Notes: generated by a model from the sequence alone, not told the origin. A stretch of 64,000 nucleotides of DNA from Datisca glomerata (GCA_003255025.1 QANY01009110.1:1860001-1924000), one strand, 5' to 3'. Shown: positions 47,501 to 59,686, numbered from the stretch's first letter. Numbers and translations: made by a program.

Positions 47501-50500
47501 CTTCGGCGTATTTTACGGTCCGGTTCGATCAGGTTTATTTTTTTTATGATTCAGTTCGATTCGATTTTCGAGTCTTTTTTAGTTCAGTTCAATTTCTTTT
47601 TATAAAAATTGCATGTGTGGTTCGGTCCGTCAAAAATCTCTAAATCGAATCAAACCGGACTGATTACACCCTAGTAGTCAAGTAGAAACATAATAGATGG
47701 TTATGTGTTTTTTGAAATATAGAGGACACTTAACTTTTTTCTTCTGTACTTAATTCTCTACCTAAGAATTCCATATTTAATTAGTACCTCACACATTCAC
47801 GGTTGCTCTTTAAATGTACTTGATATACTCACAACGAATTAAATATAAATTTTTTATAAAATGTATCATATTTTATGATTATCATGTTTTATTAAATAAC
47901 AAAAAAAATATCAAACAGGTTACTATACATTTAGAATATCATTTTACAGATTGTAGGAATAATACGTGGACACCGATTTTTTTAGACCATAATTATTTAC
48001 CAATAGATTCTCCATTTTATATATTGTAGATATAATACTATGAATAATATGAATTATATATAGATTGTAGTTTACATAGACTATATTTGTATGTTATTAC
48101 ATAATTATTGTTATAATTATTATTATTGTCGTAATTATTTGAATATGAAAAATTACTAAACAATAAATTTAACTCCACAATTAATTGTTAGTGGGATATT
48201 AAATTTTTTTTCACAATTAGTGAGAGATTAAATATAAATTGGAATTTAATTAATTATTTTATTTAAGACTAATACAAACAATAAGAGTCTGATACGTGTA
48301 CTTTTAAGGGGTGTTATAGGATTAGTAAAAAAATTACAAGGACAAAGTTGTCCAAAAATAATTCTCCTAAGTTCTAAGCATGCCCTTTTAATATATTATA
48401 GATATAGATTATTGGTTATACACATTAGGGATATTAGGGAAATTCATACTCTTATTGAGTGTGTGATCTAACCATAAGTATTTACGTGAATTTCACAATG
48501 AATCTCAAAACAAAATTTTGATTTGTTATCAAATCAAAATTGCATCAGTATTTTTTTTATCAAAACCAAAACCAAATATACCTGCTGCATATTGATATGG
48601 CAGCCTGTGTAGTCCCCACATATGTGACATCTTCCTCATCCTTTAGTTAAAGGTCTTATCTGAATTAATAAACAAAATAAGAAACACCCATCACTGAACA
48701 AAATTTTGATTATCTATTTTAAATAATAATTTTATCTTTAATTTTATTGTAGAAAAAATTTAGTTATTTTTCTTCTAATTTTCTTGAAAACTCCCACTCC
48801 CACCTTATACGTACATATAATCTTGAACTTGAAAGATGACTTTGGTGAATACTATTGTTCCACTTATTTTCCAGATACTGCAAGCATTGGATTTCACTCT
48901 TTTTCTCAGGAATGATTTCACATGCTAGAGACAAGAATGTAAAGTTAGTAATAAAGGAAAACTAAAGTATTATGAGAACAAATTAACTACAAAATATTTA
49001 GAAACTAAAATTTTGATTGAAAATGCAAAATTTGAAGATTTTATGCATAAAGTGGATGGTGAATTATATAAGTTGCTATTACAAAGTTAAGTTATGTTTG
49101 GATATCAGAAATTTAGGAGAGAAATAAAAAGTTGTAGAGCATTCATTTTGTTTTAATAAAAGGCGGAGAAGAATTCAAATAACTATACCAATTTCCTTGA
49201 CTTTCCTCATTCGTTTTTACTTTTCTTTTCATTATTTTTTCCTTCTTAGTTTTCCAAGTTACAAACACAGTCTTAAACTATTTTTTTAAGGAAACTTGGA
49301 ATATTTTACTCACTATATAAACAGTTTTCATCACTAATACTCAACACCCACTTAATATAATAAATGATGTGTAGGTATGCTGGGAGAAATTTGCAAGGTA
49401 CTTTGAGGTGGAGCTAAAGGAAGTGAAGTTGAGGGATGGGTACTATGTGATGGACCCTAAAAAAGCTGTGGAAATGGTTGATGAGAACACTATTTGTGTA
49501 GCTGCTATTCTTGGTTCCACTCTCAATGGAGAATTCGAAGACGTAAAGCTCTTAAACGATCTCTTAACTGAGAAGAACAAGGAAACTGGGTATATATATA
49601 GTTATATACTTCCTCTTTTCCTTATGGCAAATCATTTACTAGTAAAGCAATACATTTCATATTTTGGGGCAAGAAGCCCTACAAAATAGCAACTCTTTCC
49701 ATGTTGGGTTTGAACAAATGCTTAATGTGCATTAGTTGTGAACTAATAATTGTGTTGATATTTGTTCTGGTAGATGGGATACTCCAATTCATGTAGATGC
49801 AGCAAGTGGTGGATTCATTGCTCCATTTCTTTACCCAGAGCTTGAGTGGGATTTCCGTTTGCCATTAGTGAAGAGCATCAATGTTAGTGGGCACAAGTAT
49901 GGACTTGTGTATGCTGGTATTGGTTGGGTTATTTGGAGGAGCAAAGTAGACTTGCCTGATGAGCTTATCTTCCATATCAACTATCTTGGTGCTGACCAAC
50001 CCACGTTCACTCTCAACTTTTCTAAAGGTACTTAATTTATCTAAACTTTTTAAGAAAATGGTTCCTTTTTCATTCATAAACTTTTTTCCATGGTTTTCTT
50101 GGAGTTTCTTAACTAAGCTGAAATTTGCTATTCTTCATTCAGGTTCTAGCCAAGTCATTGCACAATATTATCAACTTATTCGCTTAGGATACGAGGTTAG
50201 ATCATTTGAACTCCGGGAGTGATTTTGTTTGGCAAATTTCCATTGCTTGCAGCAACTTTTTAAGATTTAAAAGCACTCTCAGAAACAAAATTTCTGTCCT
50301 CGTTTGATTGTAGGGCTATAAGAATGTAATGGAAAATTGTCGGGAAAACATGATCGTATTAAAAGAAGGACTGGAGAAATCTGGCCGATTTAATATAGTC
50401 TCCAAGGACAATGGGGTACCGTTGGTGGCCTTCTCACTGAAAGACAACAGTAGCCACAGTGAGTTCGAGATCTCCGACCACTTAAGGCGTTTTGGGTGGA

Positions 50501-50799
50501 TCGTGCCAGCCTACACCATGCCACCCGATGCACAACATATAACGGTACTGCGTGTCGTCATACGAGAAGATTTTTCACGCACACTTGCGGAGCGACTTGT
50601 GGTTGATATCGAGAAAGTGTTGCATGAGCTTGATACTCTTCCAGCCAGGATCAACGCTAAGATGGCAGCTGCTAGTGAAGCGAGTCAGGACAATGATACC
50701 CTTGTTGGTAAGAAGAGTGATATAGAGACGCTGAGGGAGTTGACTAGAATTTGGAAGAATTTTGTCCTGGAAAAGAAGAAGACTAGGGGTGTTTGCTAA
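41596..50799 (+). CDS. GAD: Glutamate decarboxylase (calmodulin-binding, PLP-dependent)
   Basis: The enzyme converts L-glutamate to GABA and CO2 in the cytosol, the first step of the GABA shunt. Seven exons give 499 residues: 41596-41681, 41907-42111, 44132-44332, 49375-49589, 49774-50027, 50143-50195, 50314-50799; phases agree. Landmarks are the N-terminal [76 protein letters not shown] (cofactor aspartate) and the Schiff-base lysine in [18 protein letters not shown]. The tail [20 protein letters not shown] has the tryptophan and basic cluster of the plant calmodulin-binding region, so Ca2+/calmodulin activation is expected. Two introns use GC donors (after 42111 and 44332). Intron 3 is 5042 bp and full of repeats. 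No disabling change is seen. Confidence 0.96.
45372..46488. repeat. 559-bp tandem duplication in decarboxylase intron 3
   Basis: Copy 1 (about 45372-45930) and copy 2 (about 45931-46488) run in the same direction. Both contain GAGTTATCAAAA, TTTGGATATCTATAATCGTT, ATTGATCAACCAATTTGAT, GGAGAGTGGACCGTGAAGCT and AATCAATCAATTATTATTAA. Substitutions and a few indels separate them. The sequence is non-coding and lies wholly inside the intron. Confidence 0.9.
46510..46647. repeat. 69-bp tandem duplication in decarboxylase intron 3
   Basis: AATCGTTATGTCTCATTAAG through TCTATAAATGAAGGT is repeated head to tail with a 69-bp period and essentially no mismatch, so this is a younger event than the adjacent 559-bp duplication. 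Confidence 0.9.
47008..47672. mobile_element. hAT-like non-autonomous element in decarboxylase intron 3
   Basis: The left end reads CAAGGGTGTAAG and the right end read inward reads AGGGTGTAATCAGTCC. Flanks are AGTAGTTAA (46999-47007) and AGTAGTCAA (47673-47681), a 9-bp (or 8-bp) duplication with one change. The interior is rich in TTCGGTTCGATT-type runs common in short hAT derivatives. There is no coding capacity. Confidence 0.6.
48290..48410 (-). mobile_element. Helitron-like 5' terminus (minus orientation)
   Basis: On the - strand, CTATATCTATAATATATTAA AAGGGCATGC resembles plant Helitron 5' ends (TC..TATATTAAAAGGG). No partner 3' end could be assigned. It lies in decarboxylase intron 3. 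Confidence 0.35.
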
Positions 50800-51470
50800 A
50801 GCTTATGTCTTGAAAAAGCTTGTCGTAAGTGACGCTTGAATGCTATGGAAGGTTTGGATTTCTACTTTCACATATATGTTGAGTGTAGATGAATTTACTT
50901 AATATAACGTTCCACGAATAACAGATATTGATTATATGGATCGTTTATTTCTTATCTCTAACATTCAAAGAACTTATCTATATTTGTATATCGTAATTTG
51001 GTCTTTTTTTCCATTCTAGAAGCTCATATTTATATGAGAAAGCTAAGTAGTGGATGCTAAATTTTGAATCATAATGCTTGGAGAAAAAGGAAAAGAGATG
51101 ATGTTTGATTTCATATGAAAAATGCCAAGACTCACTCTCTAATTGCATTGGATAAATGAAGGTTGACTAGTTGACAGAAAATAGAAAGAAGATTGACTGA
51201 AACTGGAACTAACGTCGTACCTTAAAAACGAAACTCGTTGGTATTGTGGAGATTTAGAAACAGATTCAAACACCATTAAACATCAAGCGAATAGGGACAT
51301 AATTTGTTGTTGAAATTCGAATCTCGAAGTTCTCAGATTCAATTGAATCGGAAGGGGATTTGATAGTTGAAATTGAGTAGAATGAATGAATGGAGATTAG
51401 AGTAATGTAGAGACTATATACTCTCATCACTGGGTTTCCTAATCTAATGTAGTCTGAAATTGTAATTAAA
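50800..51470. other. 3' UTR and downstream flank of the decarboxylase gene
   Basis: The UTR starts directly after the stop codon. Candidate poly(A) signals are weak (AATATAACG near 50900, ATGAATAACAGA near 50920), so the end is not fixed. The rest has no recognisable gene. Confidence 0.4.
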
Positions 51471-51499
51471 CTAGTTGATCGCCCGTGCTATGTACGGGG
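51471..51499 (-). mobile_element. Helitron-like 3' terminus
   Basis: Read on the - strand, a stem-loop CCCGTAC ATA GCACGGG (plus-strand 51482-51498, one G-T pair) is followed after 7 nt by CTAG and then T. This is the hairpin plus CTRR end of Helitrons with the 3' T of the AT target. No rolling-circle helicase is nearby and the other end is unknown. Confidence 0.45.
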
Positions 51500-51546
51500 T
51501 TATGAAAAATAAAAGCTACATAATAATTTAAAATATATACTATATT

Positions 51547-51550
<4 letters not shown>

Positions 51551-51589
<39 letters not shown>

Positions 51590-51598
51590 CATGAACTT
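51551..51598. repeat. (TA)n microsatellite
   Basis: About 24 TA dinucleotides without interruption. Confidence 0.95.
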
Positions 51599-51599
51599 A

Positions 51600-53775
51600 C
51601 AAAATAAAATTAGAAGTAGTAAAATTATAATTAAAAGATACTACTGTAAGTTTTTTTAATAAATTATTGATCTACCTAATTGACATGAAACTTGCGAACT
51701 TGATTTACATATGAACAATTGATAAGAATGACAAATAATGACTATTACCGGTTAACATCTCCGATGCTAAAAATATGTTGGCCATCCTATGTTTGCCAAA
51801 AAAAATAAATTGTTGTAGAAATTATTTTTCTAAATTCAACAAATTAAAAATGGAGGGAAAAAAATGTAAAGAACAAATAATATCTATGTCCATCCGATAC
51901 AATCAAATTGTTTATGTATCTTTGGAGAAGAAAGTAATAAACAATACTGCATGGCGAACATATACTTAAATATAAATTTTCTTGTCAAAATAAAATAATA
52001 ATATCTTAAAAAAAACTACTTATTTGAACACCTTACAAATACATAGCAATATTTCTAGAATCATAAAAAGTTGTGTTAAATTAAGGAGAATTCCTGGAAA
52101 AAAACGCAGATAAAATTAAATAAATGAACCTTTTTGTAGTATCTATTTTGATAAAATTTGTGGCGGAAAACGAATAAAAGGGAGTTAATCTTTTCATTCA
52201 TTCATATAGAAGTACAAATTAAAATATTATAATAAACTAATATATATAATTAAAAATAAGAGGCTCTTAATTTCATATAACAAAGAGGTTCAACCTCATG
52301 TTTTTTGGTTCCAATTTATGGTTAGTCGTTTTTCAGTTAATTTATTTTTGTAACTCTCTCATTAGTTTTTTTATTACTTCAAGTTAATATAGAGAAAGAG
52401 ACTATTCAGTTTTAAAGTGGCTTATACACTATTAATTGAGTCCTTGGGATTTGATCATTCCCAATCAAATCCCATGATTCATTTTCTTTCACTTTTCAAA
52501 CTATTAATTGAGGATATAGATCACCTATTGTTATGGAAAAAAATCAGAGATGCTGTTCAGTGGATCTGGATTGTCCGTTCTGAAAATAGATGGCACAGAT
52601 CTCCTTATTTTTGTTTTTATTTTTTTGACAATTTTTTTTACTTTTATTTTTACATTTTCATGTAGTCACATCTGGACCGTCCTTTTTTACAATGGACGGT
52701 CCAATGCAATAGATTCGTCTCCTGTTCTAAATAGGATACTCTTTGCATCCATCAATTGAGTCCTTCATTTAATCATATTTCCAATTAATATTAACACTAG
52801 TGAAGATTCATATAAAAAAACAGAGTCAGTTCACTGCATGTGTTTACAAAAGAAATGAAACATAAAAAAGTTTTACCATTTTGCCGTTAACAGGCTCCTC
52901 AAACAGTGATGGTAATGAAATATTAGTCTCTTTCATTGATATTATTATTTGATTTCATCAATATTATCACTCTCTTTATATTCGAAAAAACCAGAGTAAT
53001 CATTGCATGTTTTGAATTGAGAGAAAAATGAAGCTCGAACATACCCTTATCGGCGTTAATGACGGTAAAGGATTTTTTTTCTCCTCCACACGGAAAATAA
53101 TAGAAAGCTTGGGAATGAAGACGATGAACAATGTAATAACGTAGTTTATATTTGATTTTTTATATATGAATGAATGTTACAATTGGCCTTTATTTATAAG
53201 CTTTTTACAGAATCTGATATCACATCGTTAATAATGGAATTACTACGAAAATCGTGGGGTATATCCCCATATCTAAAGATTTTCGTGTTGATATTAGGAG
53301 ATATTCCCATTTTAAGGAATATTAAGCATTGCTTTGGGGATAGCATAATATTCCCCAAATTTTGGAGTAAATATGCCTCTTTGATGACCTTGATTAACGC
53401 TCTTCCGGCTTTATGTATTCGCTTGTCATGTGTCTGACTAATTTCCTTCTCGCAATCGTCTAAACTGATCTTATGGTTACGACATATTATTCTTTCCAAA
53501 GGTTCAGATCTTACCATGTGTACTGTGATATTTAATTTTGTTCAATGGCTTCTTCCACAAATGTTGATGATGAAATAACCGACTCTCTCCTTACACAGCG
53601 TATCTCTAATCATTTTAATGGCTTCCTTTGGCTGGTTGATGATGAAATAGAAGTGTCTCTCCTTGCACATGTATTGCACTGCATTTGGCCGAATGCGATT
53701 TCCTGAGAATGATTTTTGAATTCGAATTTTTTCTCAAGATGAAAAATTTGCATAGGAATGGTTAGCTGAAAAGTC
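51600..53775. other. AT-rich intergenic sequence with a hairpin element
   Basis: No gene was recognised. It contains the perfect inverted repeat TGGACCGTCC / GGACGGTCCA at 52673-52703 (11-nt loop), related to the element near 30583. A stretch at 53160-53530 starts GAATGTTACAATTGGCCTTT ATTTATAAGC and looks LTR-like, but no boundary or duplication was found. Confidence 0.4.
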
Positions 53776-53780
53776 GGGGA

Positions 53781-55716
53781 TGCTAGGATCGATCAGTATT
53801 AAAATTAAAGAGAATTAGATTTGAAGCACGAAAGGTTCGTGGGTGGAATATAAAAAAAATCGATTTAACTTATTTAATCATATTAAATAATTTAAAACCA
53901 ATCTTAGTTTGCATATATGATATTAAAATGAATAGATTAAGAGAAAATGATTTTTCACCTTTACTATGTATCGAAGAATTTCTGAACTGGTGGAACTCCC
54001 TCGAGCGTTCTTCGTGTTCTTCAAGCTTTAAGATCAAAATCACGAACTTGATCTTCCACCAACTATTTTTGAATTAGTCAACCAACAATGACCCGTTAAT
54101 TTTAGAAATATATCTGAGAAGAATTTTACGTAGGAATTTGAGTGTGGGCTCTCAAAACTATTGAAGAAAAAAAATCAAAATTTTCATTCTTTAGATTAAT
54201 TTCGGCAGAAACAGTAGTCAGAGGAGAAAACGTTTTTCTCTTCCTTTTGTGTGTTGATAACAACAACAAAGTTATCTTATCATCATTATCTCATCGCAAT
54301 CAAATTGCTATTAGATATTTATCAAAAGATAATGTTTGATATTTACAAATATACCCATATATAATAAATTTTTTGAAAATTCTCCTAATTATCTATTATT
54401 ACTGAAAATTATATGATCTCCAAGAGATTTAATATCGAAATTTATGAATCCAATTGATAAATATAATTGATCATTATTAATTAATTAATTTATTTTATTT
54501 AACTAATTATCTAATAATTAAAAAATAATAAATAATTAATTCAATACAACAATTACATTTAACTAAATTAAGTGACATCACTTATTACATATAGGTGTAG
54601 AAAATATGCATTGGCACCAAAACACATTTTGGTTCAACTTAGTTCGTTTTTCTATTCATGTTCTCTGAGCTATTTCTGAGACCGAATGGACCCACATGAA
54701 CAAATCTTAGGATTCAGATACCTGACGAATTTATCTCTATAAATTCCTGACCTATTCAATGCTGATATCGTACGACTCCACTATAGGTTCGATGTCAAAT
54801 CGACTCTCGATTCACGCGCTCTACATTTTCTGTTGGTGTAAATAAACTCTATTTATTTTCATGGTCCACAGAATATTTTAACATAAACCCATCGTGGATC
54901 AGTAACAAGAGCGAAATATAAAATTACCGTATTACCCCTCTTGTTATTATTTTCTTAACTCCTTTATTGACTGTGAATAAGAAAGACATTATAGTGAATT
55001 GTCTAGTACAATTCACAAGTCTTATTTAATGACTCATTTTATCGAATACTTGGCCAAGTTAATTTATTCACACACCTTTCAATAAAAGCATAATGTGATA
55101 TTGTTACTTTCGCAATCCAACCACGAACTTTCATATCTGTGAATCACGCATCTCCTACTTAATTAAATTACAATCTCAACAGCTGAGGTATTGCCCGCCA
55201 ATTCAAACTCACTCATTTTACATATCAAAGATTGCAACTAACCAAGTCAAGTTATGTATTCACCTCAGGATTAAGGTAATTATAAAAATACCCTTAAGGT
55301 GTAACAATTAGATTTAGAGTTAGGTAAACAATTTTGGGCTCTAAACTAATTTATTACTGGTTTATTCAACATGTTCATAACATGTCCAAGTTAACCATTG
55401 AGTCATCACTCTTATGCCCCAAGACTGACATTCAACTGTTCAACCTAACAATCGTAATCAGATTCGATTACCCTGTTGATCCTAAGACTGCGAATATCGT
55501 TCTGAACTATTTCAGAAGAGTTCATCTGAAGACGCTTCTGTCTTCACTCTTCTTTTGTTGACAATAGTTCCAGGACTTGAATAATTTATAAACATGCTTT
55601 AATTTAAAATAAAATTTTCAATTTTTTCATAAAAAATCTAGTAGTATAAATGTTTAAGAAATAACTAAATACAAATAAATAGTTATTACACGCTACTTTA
55701 TGGACATATTCCAACA
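53781..55716 (-). mobile_element. Probable solo LTR (copia-like)
   Basis: On the - strand the unit starts TGTTGGAATATGTCC and ends ATCGATCCTAGCA, the TG...CA limits of an LTR, and is flanked by GGGGA on both sides (53776-53780 and 55717-55721). It is 1936 bp, long for an LTR but within the range of some copia lineages. No coding domain is inside. Solo LTRs arise by recombination between the two LTRs of an element. A short LTR-flanked derivative is the main alternative. Confidence 0.62.
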
Positions 55717-55904
55717 GGGGATTCATTTTGGCGTCAGCTTTTTCGGGATAGGGCTTAACAATTAATGGGGACAGTTTAGGAATTTTAAGAAAATGCTATT
55801 ACTTGATTAAATGAAGTGGACTATTTTTATCAAATTTATATATTGAGTCATTTATATACTTACATTACTTAAATAACTTTATACAGAACTAGCAAGGTTT
55901 TAGA

Positions 55905-56037
55905 AACTTAATACAAAATTAAACAACTAGTTTAATAATCATAAAAAATAGTCAATGTTTATGGGCCCAGTATAAAAAATATGTATCTGCATATTATACC
56001 TCTTTGCTATCATTTATTAAATTTAACAAAAATATAA

Positions 56038-56074
<37 letters not shown>

Positions 56075-56157
56075 TCTCCTCGTTTTTACCATTTTCAAAT
56101 TTAGCCAATCATTACCATTTATTCAAAATCTCTCCTTCTCTCCCCGCCTCTCTCACT

Positions 56158-56214
<57 letters not shown>
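55905..56214 (+). repeat. Dispersed repeat copy 2, with (CT)n, (CA)n and (TG)n microsatellites
   Basis: The block up to about 56170 matches the one at 13550-13775. It carries (CT)n then (CA)n at 56039-56074 and (TA)5(TG)22 at about 56160-56214. Confidence 0.6.
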
Positions 56215-56217
<3 letters not shown>

Positions 56218-56296
56218 TCTTATAATAGCAATAAGGTCTACAATAACCACAAAATCTCTCCCCGTCTCTCTCACTTGTCAATTACTTTCTTCTAAT

Positions 56297-56578
56297 ACAA
56301 TTAAACATCACATTGAAGAAGAATAATTTCTTTCATTTTGGTTTAGTCCAGATTAGAGTTAAACCAATCACAAAGAGAGGCTTAAATACCTATGTCTTGA
56401 TAGCCTTGCGAGATGTAAGATTCACAAATTTTAATGATAGTATTTTAGGATTAATTGAATCTTTACTTTGTAATGGCCCAATCCATTTCGATTGTTTCCC
56501 AAATTTGTCTGTTAGTATGGTAAACCCCCATATTCTAAAATCATTTACTTTGAATATTAAAACTAGTGGTTACCAAAT
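56297..56578 (+). pseudogene. Endogenous pararetrovirus movement-protein fragment
   Basis: The plus strand reads FFHFGLVQIRVKPIT, TYVLIALRDVRFTNFNDSIL and IHFDCFPNLSVSMVNPHILK. This is a part of the 30K-superfamily movement protein of Caulimoviridae, which tubulates plasmodesmata for cell-to-cell spread. It is a direct repeat of 58937-59215 with several differences and lacks the N-terminal part. Its right edge coincides with the start of the left palindrome arm. Confidence 0.75.
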
Positions 56579-58542
56579 TCTAGCTTTGATTCTTAGAATT
56601 AAGAACAATCCTTATAATATTGCACACACACATACATATAAACATTTTACATGCCTACTTTTGTTTACTTTTGACTAAGATTAGTGAAAAGCATAAATAT
56701 TTTCCTAATTATTCAACAACTAGTACAATGATTACAAAAAGATTAATTTCAAAGAATCTTGATAATTGAAATCTTGATCTTCATGCTGTGACAGTTGTTG
56801 TATTTTTGGTGGAAAGTTTGTTGCCGGTCCTTGTTAATTGTTATCCTGGACTAGAAGCCATTATTACTTTTGCTTGCTTTTGAAGAGTATGATGATCGTT
56901 GCACTGTGTCCTGATGTTATCATGATACCTCTTCAAAATTTTCTGATTCATTTTTGCTTATCTTTGACGATGACTGTCTGTTGGAATGTCATCAAGATAT
57001 TTTTTAGATTTATTGATTCTTTTGATGTTGACATTTTGTCATATATATATATATAATTTTTCTTTCCAAAATGATTGATTACTATCATCCCTTGACATAA
57101 CTCTGGATAAAAATATATTTTTATACCAATTAAAATCACTTAAGGTTGGAGCCCTAAGATTTGTTAATTGATCATGACTACGTGAAGTAATATTACTTGG
57201 AATACAAATGAAATATTCAATTATTGTATAAAGGAGTGTATTAATTCCATCAGGTATTGTTTCTTGATTTTCTCCAATCATTGGGTTTTCTTCAGCATCA
57301 ATATTTATTGCTGAAAGAATGGCAGTTTTGGATTCTTCTGTGAGATGTTTTTCCTACCAGGAATGAAGCATTCCTGTGAATCCTGTGACTAGAAGATTTA
57401 TTACTTATTCATGAAGTAAATTGTGGGTGGTAATGTAGCTGTTAGCTACAATTGCCATGTGTTTTAATTTATTAAGGACTTCATGTTCAGAAAGACCATC
57501 AATATCTCATTCATATAATATTTCTATAGAAACAAATTATTGATTAACAAGAGAAGATTCAGTAATTTGAATGTCATGAGGCATTGGTTTCTTATGCCAT
57601 TTCTTTCTAATTTATTAATTTCTAAATTCTTAAATGTTTTTTTGCAATATTGTTAATATTTAAAAATTCACTTATTGCGTATGATTCATAGGTTGATTCT
57701 CACCTATGACTTTCTGAATTTGAATTATCGTTTTGGTTTATTAATTTCAATTCTTGAAATTATTTCACCAATTCTTTCAGACTTAGATTCTGAACTACTG
57801 TCTTGATTAATAATCTTAACAGAAGAAGATGACTCAATAGATTTTAATTCATTAATCATTTTGTCAATCTTTTTATCAATTGAAATAATTTTTAAAGTGG
57901 TTTTATCTAAAAGATTTATTAAAAAAATTTCTTTCAGGGATTCATTAGGTTTAAGTTCATTAATAACAACAACCTTATTCTCAATTTTGTCTAATTGTTT
58001 TCCTGTCGTATTAGACTTTAATTCATATATTTGAGTTGTTCAACTACTTTTTGGTTTGGTTCTTCTTCCTTTGCAATTTTGAAAGGAGAAGCAGTGGCTA
58101 AAGAATTTTTATGATTAATCATAATTTTCTGAGGATGAGGATGACTGGTAAATACTACACTGGAGTCTTCCTTAACCCATTTATATTTTGAAATTACTTT
58201 GATATTTTCCCATAAATATCTTCAATATAATCAAGGAAAAATATATCAATTTTAAATTCTTGCATGAATGCCTTCCATTCAGCAAGTCTGATTTTTTTAT
58301 CCATATTATATGAATCTCTAAACCTATTACGTCTATCTAGATTGGATGAGTCATTATTGTGTTGGATTAGCCCTTCCCAATCTGGTTTATATTCTTAACT
58401 CAGGGTTCCTATATTCAGAACTAAGAGTTGATGATTAATAGAGTGAAAGCTTCCTTGGAAATCCGATCCAGTGGGTGCTTTAAGACTTCATCAATTGATC
58501 AGACTTATTATCAAATACTGTTTGACTAACTTGAGGGTAGGG
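56562..58542 (-). pseudogene. Palindrome arm 1: coat-protein-like region of the endogenous pararetrovirus
   Basis: Read on the - strand, this is an inverted copy of 59687-61597. A recognisable stretch is DGINTLLYTIIEYFICIPSN followed by LTNLRAPTLSDFNWYKNIFL and SRVMSRDDSNQSFWKEK (57060-57300), typical of the capsid region of petuvirus/florendovirus-like polyproteins. A (TA)n tract near 57043-57056 cuts the frame right after FWKEK. Many stops elsewhere. Confidence 0.75.
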
Positions 58543-58665
58543 TGGTTGTGGAGGTGAAAGAGAGAAGAGTGAAGTCTAATAGGAGGTTGTAGAAGTCATC
58601 ACAAAGTTAGTAACAAAATACAGTATGAAATTCTCAATAATAAGAATAATTTAGTTAGTTGAGCA

Positions 58666-59214
58666 ATGAGTAGATTATTTAGGAGTAATTCTTCTAGTAG
58701 TAATAGGTCAACAATAACCTCAATACCTGACATAATAAATGATGAACATATTGAATTAGCAGATGATCAAGTAGATCATAGGGTATGGAATATACCTAAA
58801 ATCCTCAATAAAAATATTTATTCATTAACATGGTCTGTTGCTTCTTTCAAGTCTCAGTATCATGTAAAAACAATTGAAAAAATATATGCTCTTAGGAAAG
58901 AGCATGAAACATGTCAATTACTTTCCTCTGATGCAATAAAGTATCATATTCAAGAAGGATATAATTTTCTTCATTTTGGTTTAGTCCAGATTGGAGTTAA
59001 ACCACTCACAAGAAGAGGCATAAATACCTATGTCTTGCTAGCCTTGCGAGATGTAAGATTTATAAATTTTAATGATAGTATTTTAGGATTAATTGAATCC
59101 TTACTTTGTAATAGTACAATACATTTTGATTGTTTTCCGGATCTGTCTGTTAGTTTAGTAGATCCCCATATTTTAAAACCATTAACTTTAAATATTAAAA
59201 CTAGTGGTTGCTAA
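58666..59214 (+). pseudogene. Endogenous pararetrovirus movement protein, longest open piece
   Basis: A 182-codon open frame starts MSRLFRSNSSSSNRST and includes VWNIPKILNKNIYSLTWSVA and HFGLVQIGVKPLTRRGINTY, then LLALRDVRFINFNDSILGLI. The match is to the caulimovirid movement protein with its own N-terminus, so this start is probably the viral one. It stops at 59212-59214, while homology continues downstream (VPKTIRWSDINLP near 59370, YYIQQYMDGSIKINF near 59465, then a serine-rich region), interrupted by further stops. The product as encoded would be truncated, so it is counted as broken. Confidence 0.8.
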
Positions 59215-59686
59215 GTCTTAGAAGACACCCAACCTCCAGCTTTAATTTTCAGAATTCATTACAAAGTTACCAAAACGAATATGAATTTTCAAGCCATCAA
59301 TAGGAGTCCAAAGAATGAAACCCTATTGATTCAATCTAACCATAGTAATGCCAATATTAGAGTTCCTAAAACAATTAGGTGGTCTGATATTAATTTACCT
59401 ACAACTTGACTTTTAACTTATGAAAGTCAACCTACTTCAATTCAAAGACCAATTGAAGATATATATTACATCCAGCAGTACATGGATGGTTCTATAAAGA
59501 TTAACTTTCAATCATCTTCTAGTTCTAGCCCACAAATTAGGGAGTATAGCCAGTCTAGCACCCCCAGAAATTCTTTTTCTGAATCATCCATTAATAATAA
59601 CTAAAATTTTAGGATTCAACAATTAGAACAAGAATTAAAAAATTTACAAATAAAAAATTTATGACTTAAAGGTATAACCACAAGTT

